DNA of 64,000 bases from an uncultured Duncaniella sp. (GTDB lineage Bacteria; Bacteroidota; Bacteroidia; Bacteroidales; Muribaculaceae). Where the stretch lies: the NCBI GenBank assembly GCA_910577255.1, contig CAJTMH010000004.1, positions 248,001 through 312,000 of the forward strand, read 5' to 3'. The translations under genes and the position numbers were made by a program. This document shows, in pieces, positions 32,226-43,400 of this stretch. Position 1 is the stretch's first letter. Every line of letters starts with the position of its first letter. Below the pieces are notes generated by a model. The model was not told the origin of the DNA, did not search any database, and saw only the letters and a program-made list of their open reading frames with translations.

Positions 32226-34411
32226 ATGAGAAATAATATTAAGTCAACACTGGTTATGGCGATGGCATGCGCCGGCCTCTCGGCCTCAGCTGCCACCACA
32301 CCTCTGGTGCCAAAGTTTGACTTGTCAAACCACATGTATCGTTCACACGGTACATCTGCATTCAATGACACACGTTCTAAATTAATCGAAAAGACCAACC
32401 AGCGCATGCTCAGGCAATGCGCCTCGAAACTGCCGCCGACGCGCCGGAAATCAACACCAAACCCACCTTCTCCATCAACCCCTGCAACGTCATGGGCGAC
32501 ATGGACGCTCCGGGCGGAAAGACTTGGTTCTACACCGGATCTCTTGACTATGACTATGTCAAAGTAAGTGAATACTTCACCGATGCCATCCTCCGCGCCT
32601 ACACCTTCACCATCTATGATGAGGACATGAAGGTGATAGGAACCATCACCGACGAGATGGACTACCGCGAAGACGAGGTGCGTGTACCCCAATGCGAACT
32701 CGCCCCTGTGGTGACACGTAAATACTTCAACACCGACGACAAGTATGAAGTGGTAATCGGTCTTGCCATCAATGCCGGACCCGGCGAAAACCATTACCGT
32801 TCAGTAGTTTACTCGCTCGATGGTCTCAAGGACGAAAAAGGGTTCGACACCCCGGTCTTCACCATGGAGTCGCTTATCGGCGATGTGCTTGAGGCTCCGG
32901 CCGCTCCTGGCGACGAAAACTATTTCATGACTTTCGCTGAAGAGTCCTACCCTGACGTAGACGACTCTATCTTCGGCGCTCCCAACCAAGGCTACTGGGA
33001 TGCCGTTAAGTCATCGAAAATCATCATGAACGTCTATGCAAAGGCCGCCGATGACAACGGTCCACGTAAAGTGTTCACCAAGGAGGTACCCCTGCTCCAG
33101 CTCCCCGGCGACCAGCAGTACACCCCCTACATCATCAACCTTACCCACGGTGATGATGCCTATTTCGTGTTCTCTTATTACAAGGACACATTCTATAACC
33201 CCTACTACTCCTACTCCGACGAGCTCACCATGCGAGACAACAACACTCTCATCATCGAGCTCTACAAAGTAAACGGTTCTTCGCTGTCACTTGCTCACAC
33301 CACCGAAATCCCGGTGGTCAAGGATGCCATCGACGAGGCACTCGCCTCTTATTACTCTGTCGGCAATATGCGCTACCGTGGCGATGTCGATTTCGACAAT
33401 TTCGGCACTTCGGGTGACGCTCCTGCCTTCATCATCACCAAGGACAACTACATGGTTGGCTCCGATGACAGCTACCTTAGCTCTTACTACGTTTACGGCC
33501 CCGACGGCAAACTCATCCACACTCTCTTCGAGGGCGCCGAGACTGCCATCAACCTCAGCGACATCCCCGGTCAAAACGCCCAGGAGATTTTCGTGACCAA
33601 CAATGGCTCCTACGCATTCCACTTCGTCGATGTGATCACCGGCAAGACCCTCTTCAGCCAGTCGGCATCATTTACTTTCGACGATCCCGACATGGAACCC
33701 GAAGCTCTCACTTCCAACATCGACCGTACCAAGGTGGGCGACTCCTACATGTACGCCATCGAGCTCCGCGTCCCAACTGTCGACGAGAACGAGCATGACA
33801 ATGCCCGCGTGATGTGGCTCGATGCCAACGGCCAGTTCAGCCGCATCGACGAAATCGACATGGGCACCAACGTGCACTACGCACAGTGCTACATCGCTTC
33901 CGATGCACTCCAGCCCACAGCATTCACTTCCGACGCCCACCACGAATATCTCGTGCTTGTGAAGCGTGGCCATGACGGCGGTGCCATGAGCGAGGAACTC
34001 ATCGTAAGCCAGGCCAAGAACGAGGATGCCCCCGAAGGCAAGATTCTCCTCGAAATCCTCCCTGACAGCCGTGGTGTGCTCAACCAGATCATGCCCTATC
34101 TCGGCGGTGACAATCCCCGCCTCCTCGTTGGTTACTATGACCAGCCCTCATCACTCTATGCCGCCGACATCTACGCTCTTCCGCTCGACGGCGCACAAGT
34201 AGGCATCACTGACGTGATCGACTCCTCTGCAGCATCTGCCATTTCGTTCGACGGTGTAACCGTCCGTGCTGCCGGTGCCGACATCACCGTCTACGACCTC
34301 AGCGGTGTTGCTGTAGCCCGCGGTTACGAGTCAGCCTCCATGGCCTCCATGGCTCCCGGTGTCTACATTGCCAAGGCAGGCGCCGAAGCCAAGAAAATTC
34401 TCGTGAAATAA
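32226..34411 (+). pseudogene. Secreted protein with sorting-type C-terminal domain, interrupted by a frameshift
   Basis: ATG 32226 opens a signal peptide (MRNNIKSTLVMAMACAGLSA) and about 64 codons of good sequence up to KTNQRMLRQ. The reading then turns into Pro/Thr/Ser-rich out-of-frame text that stops at 32567. The true continuation (AMRLETAADAPEINTKPTF...) is in the -1 frame from about 32414 and runs to 34411. That frame has a stop near 32378, so the shift falls between 32379 and about 32417. The joined protein would be about 728 residues. It is a beta-rich exported protein of no known family. A C-terminal domain (VTVRAAGADITVYDLSGVAV ... KKILVK) is like type IX sorting domains. It is a broken gene, a sequence error or recoding; no good slippery heptamer is seen. 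Confidence 0.65.
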
Positions 34412-34443
34412 CCATCACAAACCTATCCATAATGACACTCCGC

Positions 34444-34470
34444 CCCGGCTTCCCTTTGCCGGAAGCCGGG
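34444..34470 (+). terminator. Hairpin after the frameshifted gene
   Basis: Perfect 10-bp arms (34444-34453 / 34461-34470), 7-base loop, very G/C-rich, no T run. Confidence 0.55.
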
Positions 34471-34565
34471 CACCGGAAGTCTGCCTCACATGAGTACTTA
34501 CTCATCTCCAAGAGTCACATATATCAAATCAATCAATATCAATTCATCTAAAAATTTCAACGCAA

Positions 34566-37322
34566 ATGAAACAAATCTACGCTTTAGGACTTGTGCTCCT
34601 CATGATTTTAGGCGTTAGTTTCCAGGCGTCCGCTTACGAGACGACTTTCAAATGGGACACCGCCGGAGCTGTAAAAATATACAAGACCAGCATCTCCGAC
34701 GCCAACCTCATTGAAATTCCGGCCGGTGCCACCGAATACACAGTTGAGTATACCTCCAACACACGTATTTACGTGTGCCCCGCCGAAGGTTACTATCTTT
34801 CTACTGTAGAAGGCACAACTGCCAAGATCACCTATAGCTCATGGACTGGTGTTCAGTCATGGTCAGGCTTCCTTAATTCCTCATCAACATGGAACGGTGC
34901 TACTATTACTTTCACCACTGTTTCATCAGCCCGCGAGGATGAATTCGAACTCGAAATCGTCAACGGTGCGAGCGCTCTCGAAGCCTCTTTCTCTGACGTA
35001 GGTTACACCATCAGCAATCTTCAGAATGGGACAAACAAGGTTCCTTACAACCCCGCTGTTGACAAGACCCTCGTCATCTCACGCACTGATGACAACAAGA
35101 CCGCACTTTACAGCGTGACCCTCAACGGCGGCACTGACGGCATCTCTTATAATTTCTATAAATCTACTGCCACCATCACTGTTAAGGAAGGTGACAAGGT
35201 AAGCGTACAGGTATTCGAATCTGACGAACCTGCCATTGAAAACCGCACAGTTACCTTTGCTTTCGACGGTCTTGACGCTGCTTGTATCAACACCATCCGC
35301 AACATATCCGCAAGCAAATTCATCGAACTCACCGATAATAAGCTCGCCGATCTCCCCGAAGGAACTCAGATTCAGGTTAACTTCAACTCCGAGTACACCA
35401 TCTCCAAGGTAACCCTCGGCGAACAGGATCTCAACTACACTGCCGGTGCTACTTACGTCCGGTTCACTGTTGATGCCGATGCCACCCTCACCATCACCGG
35501 TAAGGCTAAGGAATATGCTCAGCTCCCCTACACTCTCTTCATCCAGAATCCCGAAGGTGTCAACATCGCCAACACCTATGGTGGTGAAGCCATGACTCTC
35601 CCCGAAGGCTCTGCCGTGGCTTCCAACATCACTCTCACCGAAGGCGTCACCATGACTGCCGCCGACTCAAAGAGCTACTCGCTCACCATCAGCGAAAAGA
35701 ACCCCAAACTCTTCATTTCGCCCAAGGAAGGTTGGTACATCATGACCGTACAGGACATGTCGGCAGGCGACTCCGGCAAATTACTCGGTGTCAACTTCTC
35801 TGCATCAATCATCTCTGCCGACAACAATAAGGTATATATCGTGGCAATGCCCTACGTAAACAACGCCAAGGTGGCCGTCAACGTTATCGGTACCGGTTCG
35901 GCAAGCTTCAAAGGCGACAGCTCTCTCTCATCAAGCTGGGATAACCCCTCCACCACCTACTCTGTAAAGACCGGCGAGAACATGATCGACTTCGTGTCAA
36001 GCTATGTCTCTTCATTCACTGCATTCACTTCTGTTCAGCCCAACGCTGTATACCTCGACGGCAAGAAACTCGTTGCCAACGAAGAGAACGGCTCTTACGC
36101 TGTATCATCCTACATCCCCGCTGACGGCAACGCCTCAGTCTACTCTACTGTGACCATCTTTACCGACGGCACCACCGGTACCATGGGTAAAGTCAACATC
36201 ACCTACAAAGACGGCATGACTGCCGATGTGACTTACAGTACCGCACGTATCGCCACCACCGACGAGACCATCTCGCTCCTCGAAGGTACCCCTGTCTACA
36301 TCAAGCCTGCCAAGGGCTCTGAAATGAAGGTCGGTGACGAACTCGTCTATGCCGAAGGTAAGGGCATCAACAAGCTCGACGAAAATGGCGAATATGCCGT
36401 AAGCACTACCGCTGCTGGCACTGACGTTGTCATATCCAAGGAACCTGTCATCGTTGAAATCCTCTCTGTCGCACCCGCAAGCGGTTCGGAAGTCAAGTCA
36501 ATCTCTGAAATCAAGATCAACGTTCCCTTCAGCGACGACCTGATGCTCTATCCCGGTGATGCCACTAAGATTTCACTCTCTAACGGCACCACTACTGTCT
36601 ACGCTACCGAATTCGGCGAACTTGCTTCCAATGAAATGGGCACCGCCCTCGTTTGCCCCGTGACCTTCCCCGAAGTTACCGAGGCCGGCAATTGGATTCT
36701 CACCATCCCCGCAGGCACATTCTACGAAGCCGCTTGGGATGACACCGCTGATGACTTCGCTCCTGTAGCCAACGGTGCAACCACTGCTGAGTACACCGCC
36801 GAGTACACCATCAATCCCGACGCCAAGGGCATCTATGACGACTACACTCTTGACCCCGCCGACGGTGCTACCGTAAAATCTCTCTCTGTCATCAAGCTCA
36901 CCTTCAACCAGCTCGAAGCCGATGACCACTACATGTTCTACGGCGAAGATGGCATCACCATCTCCAACGGCACCACCACTTATCCCTGCGCGGCAGGCGG
37001 TAACAGCGGCGCCATCAACATCTTCATCATGGACAGCAACTATGAGGATGTGACAATCACCGAGAACGGCAAGTGGACACTCAACATCCCCGCAGGTGCG
37101 ATCAGCAAGTGGGGTGCTGAGGAAACTATTCCCGGCATCACAGCCACCTATACAGTTTCTGACTCTTCAGCCATCGACTCTATCCTCTCTGACTCTGACG
37201 AAAACGTCACTGTTTACGGCATCGACGGCCGCCTCATCCTCAAGGATGCTCCCCGCGCCGAGCTCAACGGTCTCGCCAAGGGTCTCTACATCATCAACGG
37301 CCAGAAAGTGCTTGTGAAATAA
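34566..37322 (+). CDS. Large secreted protein with tandem Ig-like domains and sorting-type C-terminal domain
   Basis: 918 residues with signal peptide MKQIYALGLVLLMILGVSFQ, cut near ASA. The whole chain is Ser/Thr/Val/Asp-rich and looks beta-structured. The N-terminal 600 residues repeat short sandwich-like units of unknown family. Two related Big_5-like units follow: about 628-755 (VAPASGSEVKSISEIKINV ... WILTIPAGTFYEA) and 757-860 (LDPADGATVKSLSVIKLTF ... WTLNIPAGAI). The last 50 residues (VTVYGIDGRLILKDAP ... YIINGQKVLVK) resemble a type IX secretion sorting domain. It is probably a surface or extracellular matrix/adhesion protein, with no enzyme motif seen. Upstream is a 16-base near-palindrome (34490-34505); no clear promoter. 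Confidence 0.8.
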   Translation: MKQIYALGLVLLMILGVSFQASAYETTFKWDTAGAVKIYKTSISDANLIEIPAGATEYTVEYTSNTRIYVCPAEGYYLSTVEGTTAKITYSSWTGVQSWSGFLNSSSTWNGATITFTTVSSAREDEFELEIVNGASALEASFSDVGYTISNLQNGTNKVPYNPAVDKTLVISRTDDNKTALYSVTLNGGTDGISYNFYKSTATITVKEGDKVSVQVFESDEPAIENRTVTFAFDGLDAACINTIRNISASKFIELTDNKLADLPEGTQIQVNFNSEYTISKVTLGEQDLNYTAGATYVRFTVDADATLTITGKAKEYAQLPYTLFIQNPEGVNIANTYGGEAMTLPEGSAVASNITLTEGVTMTAADSKSYSLTISEKNPKLFISPKEGWYIMTVQDMSAGDSGKLLGVNFSASIISADNNKVYIVAMPYVNNAKVAVNVIGTGSASFKGDSSLSSSWDNPSTTYSVKTGENMIDFVSSYVSSFTAFTSVQPNAVYLDGKKLVANEENGSYAVSSYIPADGNASVYSTVTIFTDGTTGTMGKVNITYKDGMTADVTYSTARIATTDETISLLEGTPVYIKPAKGSEMKVGDELVYAEGKGINKLDENGEYAVSTTAAGTDVVISKEPVIVEILSVAPASGSEVKSISEIKINVPFSDDLMLYPGDATKISLSNGTTTVYATEFGELASNEMGTALVCPVTFPEVTEAGNWILTIPAGTFYEAAWDDTADDFAPVANGATTAEYTAEYTINPDAKGIYDDYTLDPADGATVKSLSVIKLTFNQLEADDHYMFYGEDGITISNGTTTYPCAAGGNSGAINIFIMDSNYEDVTITENGKWTLNIPAGAISKWGAEETIPGITATYTVSDSSAIDSILSDSDENVTVYGIDGRLILKDAPRAELNGLAKGLYIINGQKVLVK

Positions 37323-37391
37323 ATCTCATGCACCTACTGTCCCATATTGACAGAACATAGGTCAATTTTACCCAAAATAGACCCATTTTCC

Positions 37392-37430
37392 GGAAAAAGC
37401 CGGGTGTCTGCGTGACGCCCGGCGTTTTCC
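37392..37430 (+). terminator. Terminator after the 918-residue protein gene
   Basis: Core arms 37399-37408 / 37414-37423 (one G-U) extended by GGAAAA/TTTTCC outside. A bidirectional-looking hairpin. Confidence 0.65.
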
Positions 37431-37490
37431 GTGAAAATATCATATAGCGAATTTTAATAAAATTTAGGACTGATTTAAGTTAAACAATCC

Positions 37491-40088
37491 ATGACTAAAC
37501 GTATCTTCACTGCAATGTCGCTCCTGGCTCTGACAGCGGCGGCATTCGCCAAGCCGGTCACTCCTGAGGAGGCACTTCGCCGTGCAAGCGACCGCCATGA
37601 GAACGTGCGTGCACGCAGCGGTGCCACAGTGCGCCCGCAGCTCGTACACACGTCACTCACCGAAAACGGTGCTCCGGCTGTCTATGTATTCAACAACCCC
37701 GACAGCGAAGGCTACCTCGTGCTCAGTGCCGACGACGAAGCCATCCCGATGCTCGGCTATGCCGACTCAGGCGAGTTCCCGGTCAATGACATCCCGCCCC
37801 ACGTGCAGTGGTGGCTCTCTGAGTATGCACGCCAGATCGAATATGTGACGGCTCATCCCTCCACAGCCTCAGCCATTGCCGACAAACTAAAGACCAACTC
37901 CCGCGCAGGTCGGGAGCCTATCGCCCCGCAGATCAAGACATCATGGGACCAGGTGGAACCCTACAACGACGCATGCCCCCTCAGCGGGACCGCCCGCACC
38001 TACACCGGCTGTGTGGCCACAGCCATGGCACAGGTGATGAACTACTGGAAATACCCCGAACGCGGACAGGGCAACATCTCCTACACCATCCCCTCACTCA
38101 GCAAAAAGGTGTCACTCAACTTTGCCCTCAAGGCCTTCGAGTGGGACAAGATGCTTGACTCATATATCGCAGGCAACTACACCGACGAGCAGGCTGCCGC
38201 CGTGGCCTACCTCATGAAGGCTTGCGGCTACGGTGTCAAGATGGACTATTCCACCGACTCTTCCGGCGCCCTCGCCATGAACATAGCCAACGCTCTCGTC
38301 AAGTACTTCAACTATGACGGCAACATGCTCTACACACTCCGTGACTACTACTCGACCACCGAGTGGGAGACTCTAATCTATGACAACCTCAAGAACGTGG
38401 GCCCTATCCTCTATGGCGGAGGCTCGATGCTCGGAGGCGGCCACTCGTTCGTCTGCGACGGCTATGACGGCAACGGCTACTTCCACTTCAACTGGGGCTG
38501 GAGCGGCATGTCGGACGGCTACTTCTCGCTCGATGCCCTCAACCCCGATGCCCTCGGTTCAGGTGGCGGCTCAGGTGGCGGATACAACTTCACCCAGGAT
38601 GCCGTGCTCGGCATACAGCCTCCCACCGGCAAGCCTGTTGAAGAGCGTCCCCTCACACTTACCCAGATGGGTACTCTCAACGGTGAAATCGTGGCCGACT
38701 CCCTGAAATTTGAGCTCACAGGCCAGTCTGGCGCCATGTGGGTCAACTACAACCCCGCCACTCTGCGTGTCAAGTTCACAGCCAAATTCGTCCCGCAGGA
38801 CGGCACTTCGGGCGGAGAGAAATTCCGTGACGTGTCATCCAAACGCTTCTCAATCGAGGCCGGCTACGGCACAAGCCCCGACTACTTCGACTGCGGTGTA
38901 CTCCTCTCCGAAGTAGGCCTTTCCGATGGCACCTACAAAGTGGAGATAGGCCTCTGCCCGGTCACCAACTCCGACACCGGAGTCACCTCCGACGGCACCG
39001 GATGGATAGCCATGAAGGAATGCTACGGCTACAGCAACAGTTTCGTGCTCCGCAAGAGCGGTTCCACCTACACTGTCGACAATACCCCCCTCGTCAAGTT
39101 CAACATCAGCGGCGAGCTAATGTATGACCTCTACTACGGTTGCGCCAACCGCGTCAAAGTCACCGTCGAGAACCCCTCCGACATTGAGATGACAAGCGGT
39201 TTCGCTCCCATCTTCGCCAACGCCTCAACCGGCGAACTCCTCTTCCTTGGCGAGAGTGTATTCCTCACCCTGCCCCCTCACTCCACAGTGACACGCGAAT
39301 GGGAGACCCCCATCTACCTGCTCCAGAACACTTCTATAAGCAGCGACACACGCCTCATCTTCTCATTCTTCGATGAGTCCACCTACAACATCTATGGCGA
39401 GGAATTTGCCGAATACGTGACCATGCATGCCACTCCGCGCACCACTGTGTCACTCACCAAGAATCCCTCCATCCAGGGTGCCCGCATCTCATATCTCCAG
39501 GGTGAATCAGGCCTCTACCGTGTATACAACGTAACCTCCAACGAGTTTACCGTCAACAGTACCGTCAAACTCACCGAAGGCTACTTCGCCTATCCCGTGA
39601 TGGCCTGCGCATGCACTCCCTCATCCGAAGGCGGACTTGCCATCAACGCCTATGCCGGCAACAACATGTTCCTCACACGTCCCGGCCAGAGCGAGGACTT
39701 CTCGACCGTCATGAACTTCCAGGCAGCTGTCCCCGGACAGATCTACTACCTCATCATGGCCTACGAAGGTCCCTCCGGACTCGTGCCCATCAGCATGTCG
39801 CCCACCTACTTCCGCATCCTCGACCAGTCAGGCATCAACGACATCGAGGCTGAGCTCGCAGGTGTAAACCTGACATTCGACAAGGCCACCTCAACAGTAA
39901 GCATCATTGCCGAAGGCAACGTGACTGAAGTATCAGCCGTCAACATCGCAGGCATGCCTGTAAGCGGCATCGCCGACTACGACGGTACCCGCGCATCATT
40001 CCGTCTCGCTGACGGCCTCCAGGGTGTAGTATTAGTCACTGCACGCGACGACGCCGGAAACACCAAGACCATCAAGGTCCTCCTCTAA
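37491..40088 (+). CDS. C10 family cysteine protease (streptopain-like), secreted
   Basis: 865 residues. Signal peptide MTKRIFTAMSLLALTAAAFA, then a propeptide-like part (about 20-140) with AVYVFNNPDSEGYLVLSADD typical of C10 inhibitory propeptides. The peptidase domain (about 145-385) has the catalytic Cys174 in YTGCVATAMAQVMNYWKYP and His318 in GGGHSFVCDGYD, followed by FNWGWSGMSDGYF. A long beta-rich C-terminal part (390-800) ends in a sorting-like domain (VNLTFDKATSTVSII ... TKTIKVLL). C10 proteases include streptopain and Bacteroides fragilis fragipain-type enzymes. It could process other secreted proteins of the island or degrade host/dietary protein. No clear promoter consensus upstream. 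Confidence 0.9.
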   Translation: MTKRIFTAMSLLALTAAAFAKPVTPEEALRRASDRHENVRARSGATVRPQLVHTSLTENGAPAVYVFNNPDSEGYLVLSADDEAIPMLGYADSGEFPVNDIPPHVQWWLSEYARQIEYVTAHPSTASAIADKLKTNSRAGREPIAPQIKTSWDQVEPYNDACPLSGTARTYTGCVATAMAQVMNYWKYPERGQGNISYTIPSLSKKVSLNFALKAFEWDKMLDSYIAGNYTDEQAAAVAYLMKACGYGVKMDYSTDSSGALAMNIANALVKYFNYDGNMLYTLRDYYSTTEWETLIYDNLKNVGPILYGGGSMLGGGHSFVCDGYDGNGYFHFNWGWSGMSDGYFSLDALNPDALGSGGGSGGGYNFTQDAVLGIQPPTGKPVEERPLTLTQMGTLNGEIVADSLKFELTGQSGAMWVNYNPATLRVKFTAKFVPQDGTSGGEKFRDVSSKRFSIEAGYGTSPDYFDCGVLLSEVGLSDGTYKVEIGLCPVTNSDTGVTSDGTGWIAMKECYGYSNSFVLRKSGSTYTVDNTPLVKFNISGELMYDLYYGCANRVKVTVENPSDIEMTSGFAPIFANASTGELLFLGESVFLTLPPHSTVTREWETPIYLLQNTSISSDTRLIFSFFDESTYNIYGEEFAEYVTMHATPRTTVSLTKNPSIQGARISYLQGESGLYRVYNVTSNEFTVNSTVKLTEGYFAYPVMACACTPSSEGGLAINAYAGNNMFLTRPGQSEDFSTVMNFQAAVPGQIYYLIMAYEGPSGLVPISMSPTYFRILDQSGINDIEAELAGVNLTFDKATSTVSIIAEGNVTEVSAVNIAGMPVSGIADYDGTRASFRLADGLQGVVLVTARDDAGNTKTIKVLL

Positions 40089-40100
40089 GACACAGTCCCC

Positions 40101-40133
40101 GCAGGGTCGCGCCATCACCCCGGGCGACCCTGC
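40101..40133 (+). terminator. First hairpin after the C10 protease gene
   Basis: Perfect 10-bp arms (40101-40110 / 40124-40133), 13-base loop, short T run after. Confidence 0.65.
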
Positions 40134-40145
40134 TTTACATCCACA

Positions 40146-40205
40146 AGTGTCCTGACCCACCCACCTCTATCAGAAGGTGAAGTGACGGTCAGGACACTCT
40201 TTTTT
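40146..40205 (+). terminator. Second terminator after the C10 protease gene
   Basis: Perfect 12-bp arms (40146-40157 / 40187-40198), 29-base loop, followed by six T. Confidence 0.75.
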
Positions 40206-40370
40206 ACCCCATCCCATCGTTATCCCTATCGCACCTCCATCGCCGGCCTATCACTCCCGCCTGTACACTTTATCATCTTTCCAACACGACATTATCTCCA
40301 TCCCACAGAACTCTCATCTACCGGCCATAGCCATAAAAACACCCATCATTCCCACCTCCCACTGACGCAA

Positions 40371-40406
40371 AAAAAAGAAGTCGGTACCGACACCGGCACC
40401 GACTTC
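40371..40406 (-). terminator. Terminator of the PL11 lyase gene
   Basis: 9-bp arms (40377-40385 / 40398-40406), 12-base loop, followed on the minus strand by a run of T. Confidence 0.75.
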
Positions 40407-40429
40407 AATGTCATAAAAGCAACGTCTGC

Positions 40430-43400
40430 TTAGAGAATCACCTTGCGCACTTCGCGCACACCGTTCTGCTCTATCACGAGGATATAAACACCGGGAGCTG
40501 CTGACGAAGTGACATTCTCGGGCTCACCTACGCCGCGGGCCACGATTATGCCGGTCGATGCGTCAACAAGTGTGAGATACTTCGGAGCGTCCGAAACGGT
40601 CACGTCGCAGATACCGGATTCCACACCACGGTTGGCAAAACGTTCGGCCACCTTATTGGCGCTCATCGCACCGGTGTAGACCGAAAGTTCATCCATCAAG
40701 CCCTTGTAGAAATTGTCCTCATTGGTGCTGTTGGCCACCACGATGCGCTCGTCATTGTCGTTGATCGCACCGGTATTGTCGGGAGCCTCAGCCACGAGCT
40801 TGCCGTCGACGTATGCCTTAAGAGTCTTGGTAGCGCTTTCTCGTACGCACACCAGATGATGCCACTGGCCGTTGAAATATGAAGTCGCGGCAAAAGAAGC
40901 CTCGCTCTTTGTAACGTCATCATCGATGGCAAACTTCAGATTTCCGCCTTTCAGTTCAAGACCGATCCAGTTGCCGCTGGTCTTCTTGGTGTCATCCTTG
41001 GCCATGCTACCCTTATGGAATATATAAGCGGCATCATCGGTGGAGTTGAACCACATCTCGAGGGTGAAATCCTTGGTGCCCATCTGCATTTCGGGATAAG
41101 CAGCCTGGATGAGATGGTTCGTACCGTCGAAGCTCACACCGTTACCGGCTATACCGGCAACCGAAGCCAGGGCTGATGTGCCCGAAGCCGCAGCGGTGCC
41201 GAAAATATGATTGGTCACCGAGGGACCTACCTCCTCAAACGAGAAGTAAGCTACCTTGTCGAGCTGAACTGCCTCGCTCACGGTGATGGTGAACTCCATG
41301 GAAGTTTCGGGATCGCCACCCTTGGTGCTCAGTACCACCTTATATGTTCCGGGGGTAGTGGGTGTGCCTGAGATAACGAATGTCTGGGCCGACTGATCCA
41401 CGTCGAGTTTCACGCCTTCGGGAAGACCGGTAGCCACCACTGTGGTAGCCTTGTCATAGCTGCCGCTGATGGGAGCTATGGCATAACCGATTTCAAGCGA
41501 CTGTGAAGGTGCGCCTTCCGACACTGTGATCACACCGGCTGTCGAGAAGCGGTCAGGCAGATAATAGCCAAGATGAGGAGGCTGGTTATAGCCCACATTC
41601 TGCCATGCTATAGCCATGCGGTAGTTGTGGTCCTGCATGAGGCACGGCACACGGTAGTCGGTCGCGATGGTGGTGGTGTAGATGAGGAGGTCCGAGCTGT
41701 TTTCGCCGTCCCAGAGCACCACTTCCTCGCGCCAGTCGCCAAACAAGTCGGCCTGGAGGCAAGCTGTACCCTTGGTGGTGTTGCAGGCATAAGCCTTCTG
41801 CACCGGATTAGAGAGTGAGCCGATGGTCCAGGTCTTGGTGGTGCCGGTGAGAGTGGCATTGGGCTTGGTGATACGGGGGTTATAAGCCTTCGAAGTCTTG
41901 TCATAACGGCCGTCGAAGAGCTCGTCAAGCAGGTCACCGTCCCAATAGATACGGAAATTCATGTCATACTGCTTGGTCGAAATCTCATTACCGTTGATGT
42001 CATAAACCACCTTGCGTGACGCGCCTGTGGTCCAGTCCTCGCACCAGAACTCATATCCGCGGAAATTGTCGGTGATATCCCCTGCCAGGCCGCGGCCTAT
42101 GTCATGCTTGGTGTTGGCCTTCTTCCAGATAATCTCGCCGGTGGCGGCATCGCGGAGTTCAGCATCGAACGGATATGACTTATCCTTCTCCTCGTGGACC
42201 ATGAATACCTCCAGACCGGGGCGGTCGGGAAGGAAGTCACCGAGATGGAGGGCATCGCCGTGACCACCGCGTGTGGTGTAGAGCACCGAGCCGTCATGGT
42301 CAACACAGGCAGCGCCGTAGACGATTTCGTCACAGCCGTCGCCATCCACATCACCTACGGTGAGTGAGTGTGCGCCTTCGCCGTAGAGACCTTCATTCTT
42401 TGTCTCGCTCTTGTGCAGCCAACGCTGGGTAAGTTTTGTGCCGTCAAAATCCCACGCGCAAAGATAGGAAGCGGTATAGTAACCGCGACACATCACTATG
42501 CTGGGTTTCTGGCCGTCGAGATAAGCCACGGCGGCAAGATAGCGTTCGGGACGGTTGGTCTGGTCGCTCTTCTGTGTGCCCACCTGCACCGCGCCCCACT
42601 GAGTGGCAGTGCGGATGCTACGCGGAGGATTGAAAGCCACTGTCGACATCTCCGCACCGGTCTGACCGTTGAACACGGTGAGATATTCCGGACCGGAAAT
42701 GACGTGGCCACGACTGTTGACATACGATTTATCGGGGTCATCCGAACCCATGATCACCTTCTTGCCCTGGCCGTCGATTGTGCCGGGAGCGGTCTTGCAG
42801 CAGAGCTCTGCCTTGCCGTCGCCGTCAAAGTCATAGACGAGATACTGGGTATAGTGTGCGCCGGCACGGATGTTACGGCCAAGGTCTATACGCCAGAGCT
42901 TGGTGCCGTCGAGCTTGTAGCAGTCGATATACACATTGCCTGTGTAGCCGTTGAGCGAGTTGTCGCGTGAGTTGGAGGGATCCCATTTCACGAAAATCTC
43001 ATACTCACCGTCGCCGTCCACGTCGCCAAGGCTACAGTCGTTGGGCGAGTAGTCATAGTCGTCGGTAAGGGGATAGTCGGCTGTTCCCATAGCAGAGTTG
43101 CCGGCGAATGTCCCACCCTCCGGACGGTCGAGATGTACGCGCTTGAACACGCTGGGCTCCACCGGAGTGGTCTTGGATGTCTCCACCACTGATGAGCCGT
43201 TGAGGGCTTTGATTACATACTTTGACGAAACAGTGCCGTTGGGGTCAGTGAAGTTGGTGCCCTTGGTGATGGGCTCACTGTTGACCTTCACATCGTCACG
43301 ATACACGTCAAACGTCATTGTCTTGGCATCGCTTTCAAGGCTGCGCCACGACACGAAGACTCCGTTGGTCATCTTGACGGCTATAACGCCGCGGTCGAGT

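Larger units (their letters stand above)
40089..40429. other. 341-base convergent region with three terminators
   Basis: Two plus-strand hairpins for the C10 protease gene and one minus-strand terminator for the PL11 gene. No gene seen. Confidence 0.7.

Noticed and set aside
32379..32417. Programmed -1 frameshift signal
   Set aside because: The only A-rich run (GAAAAG) does not fit the X-XXY-YYZ pattern in the right phase and no downstream pseudoknot is evident.
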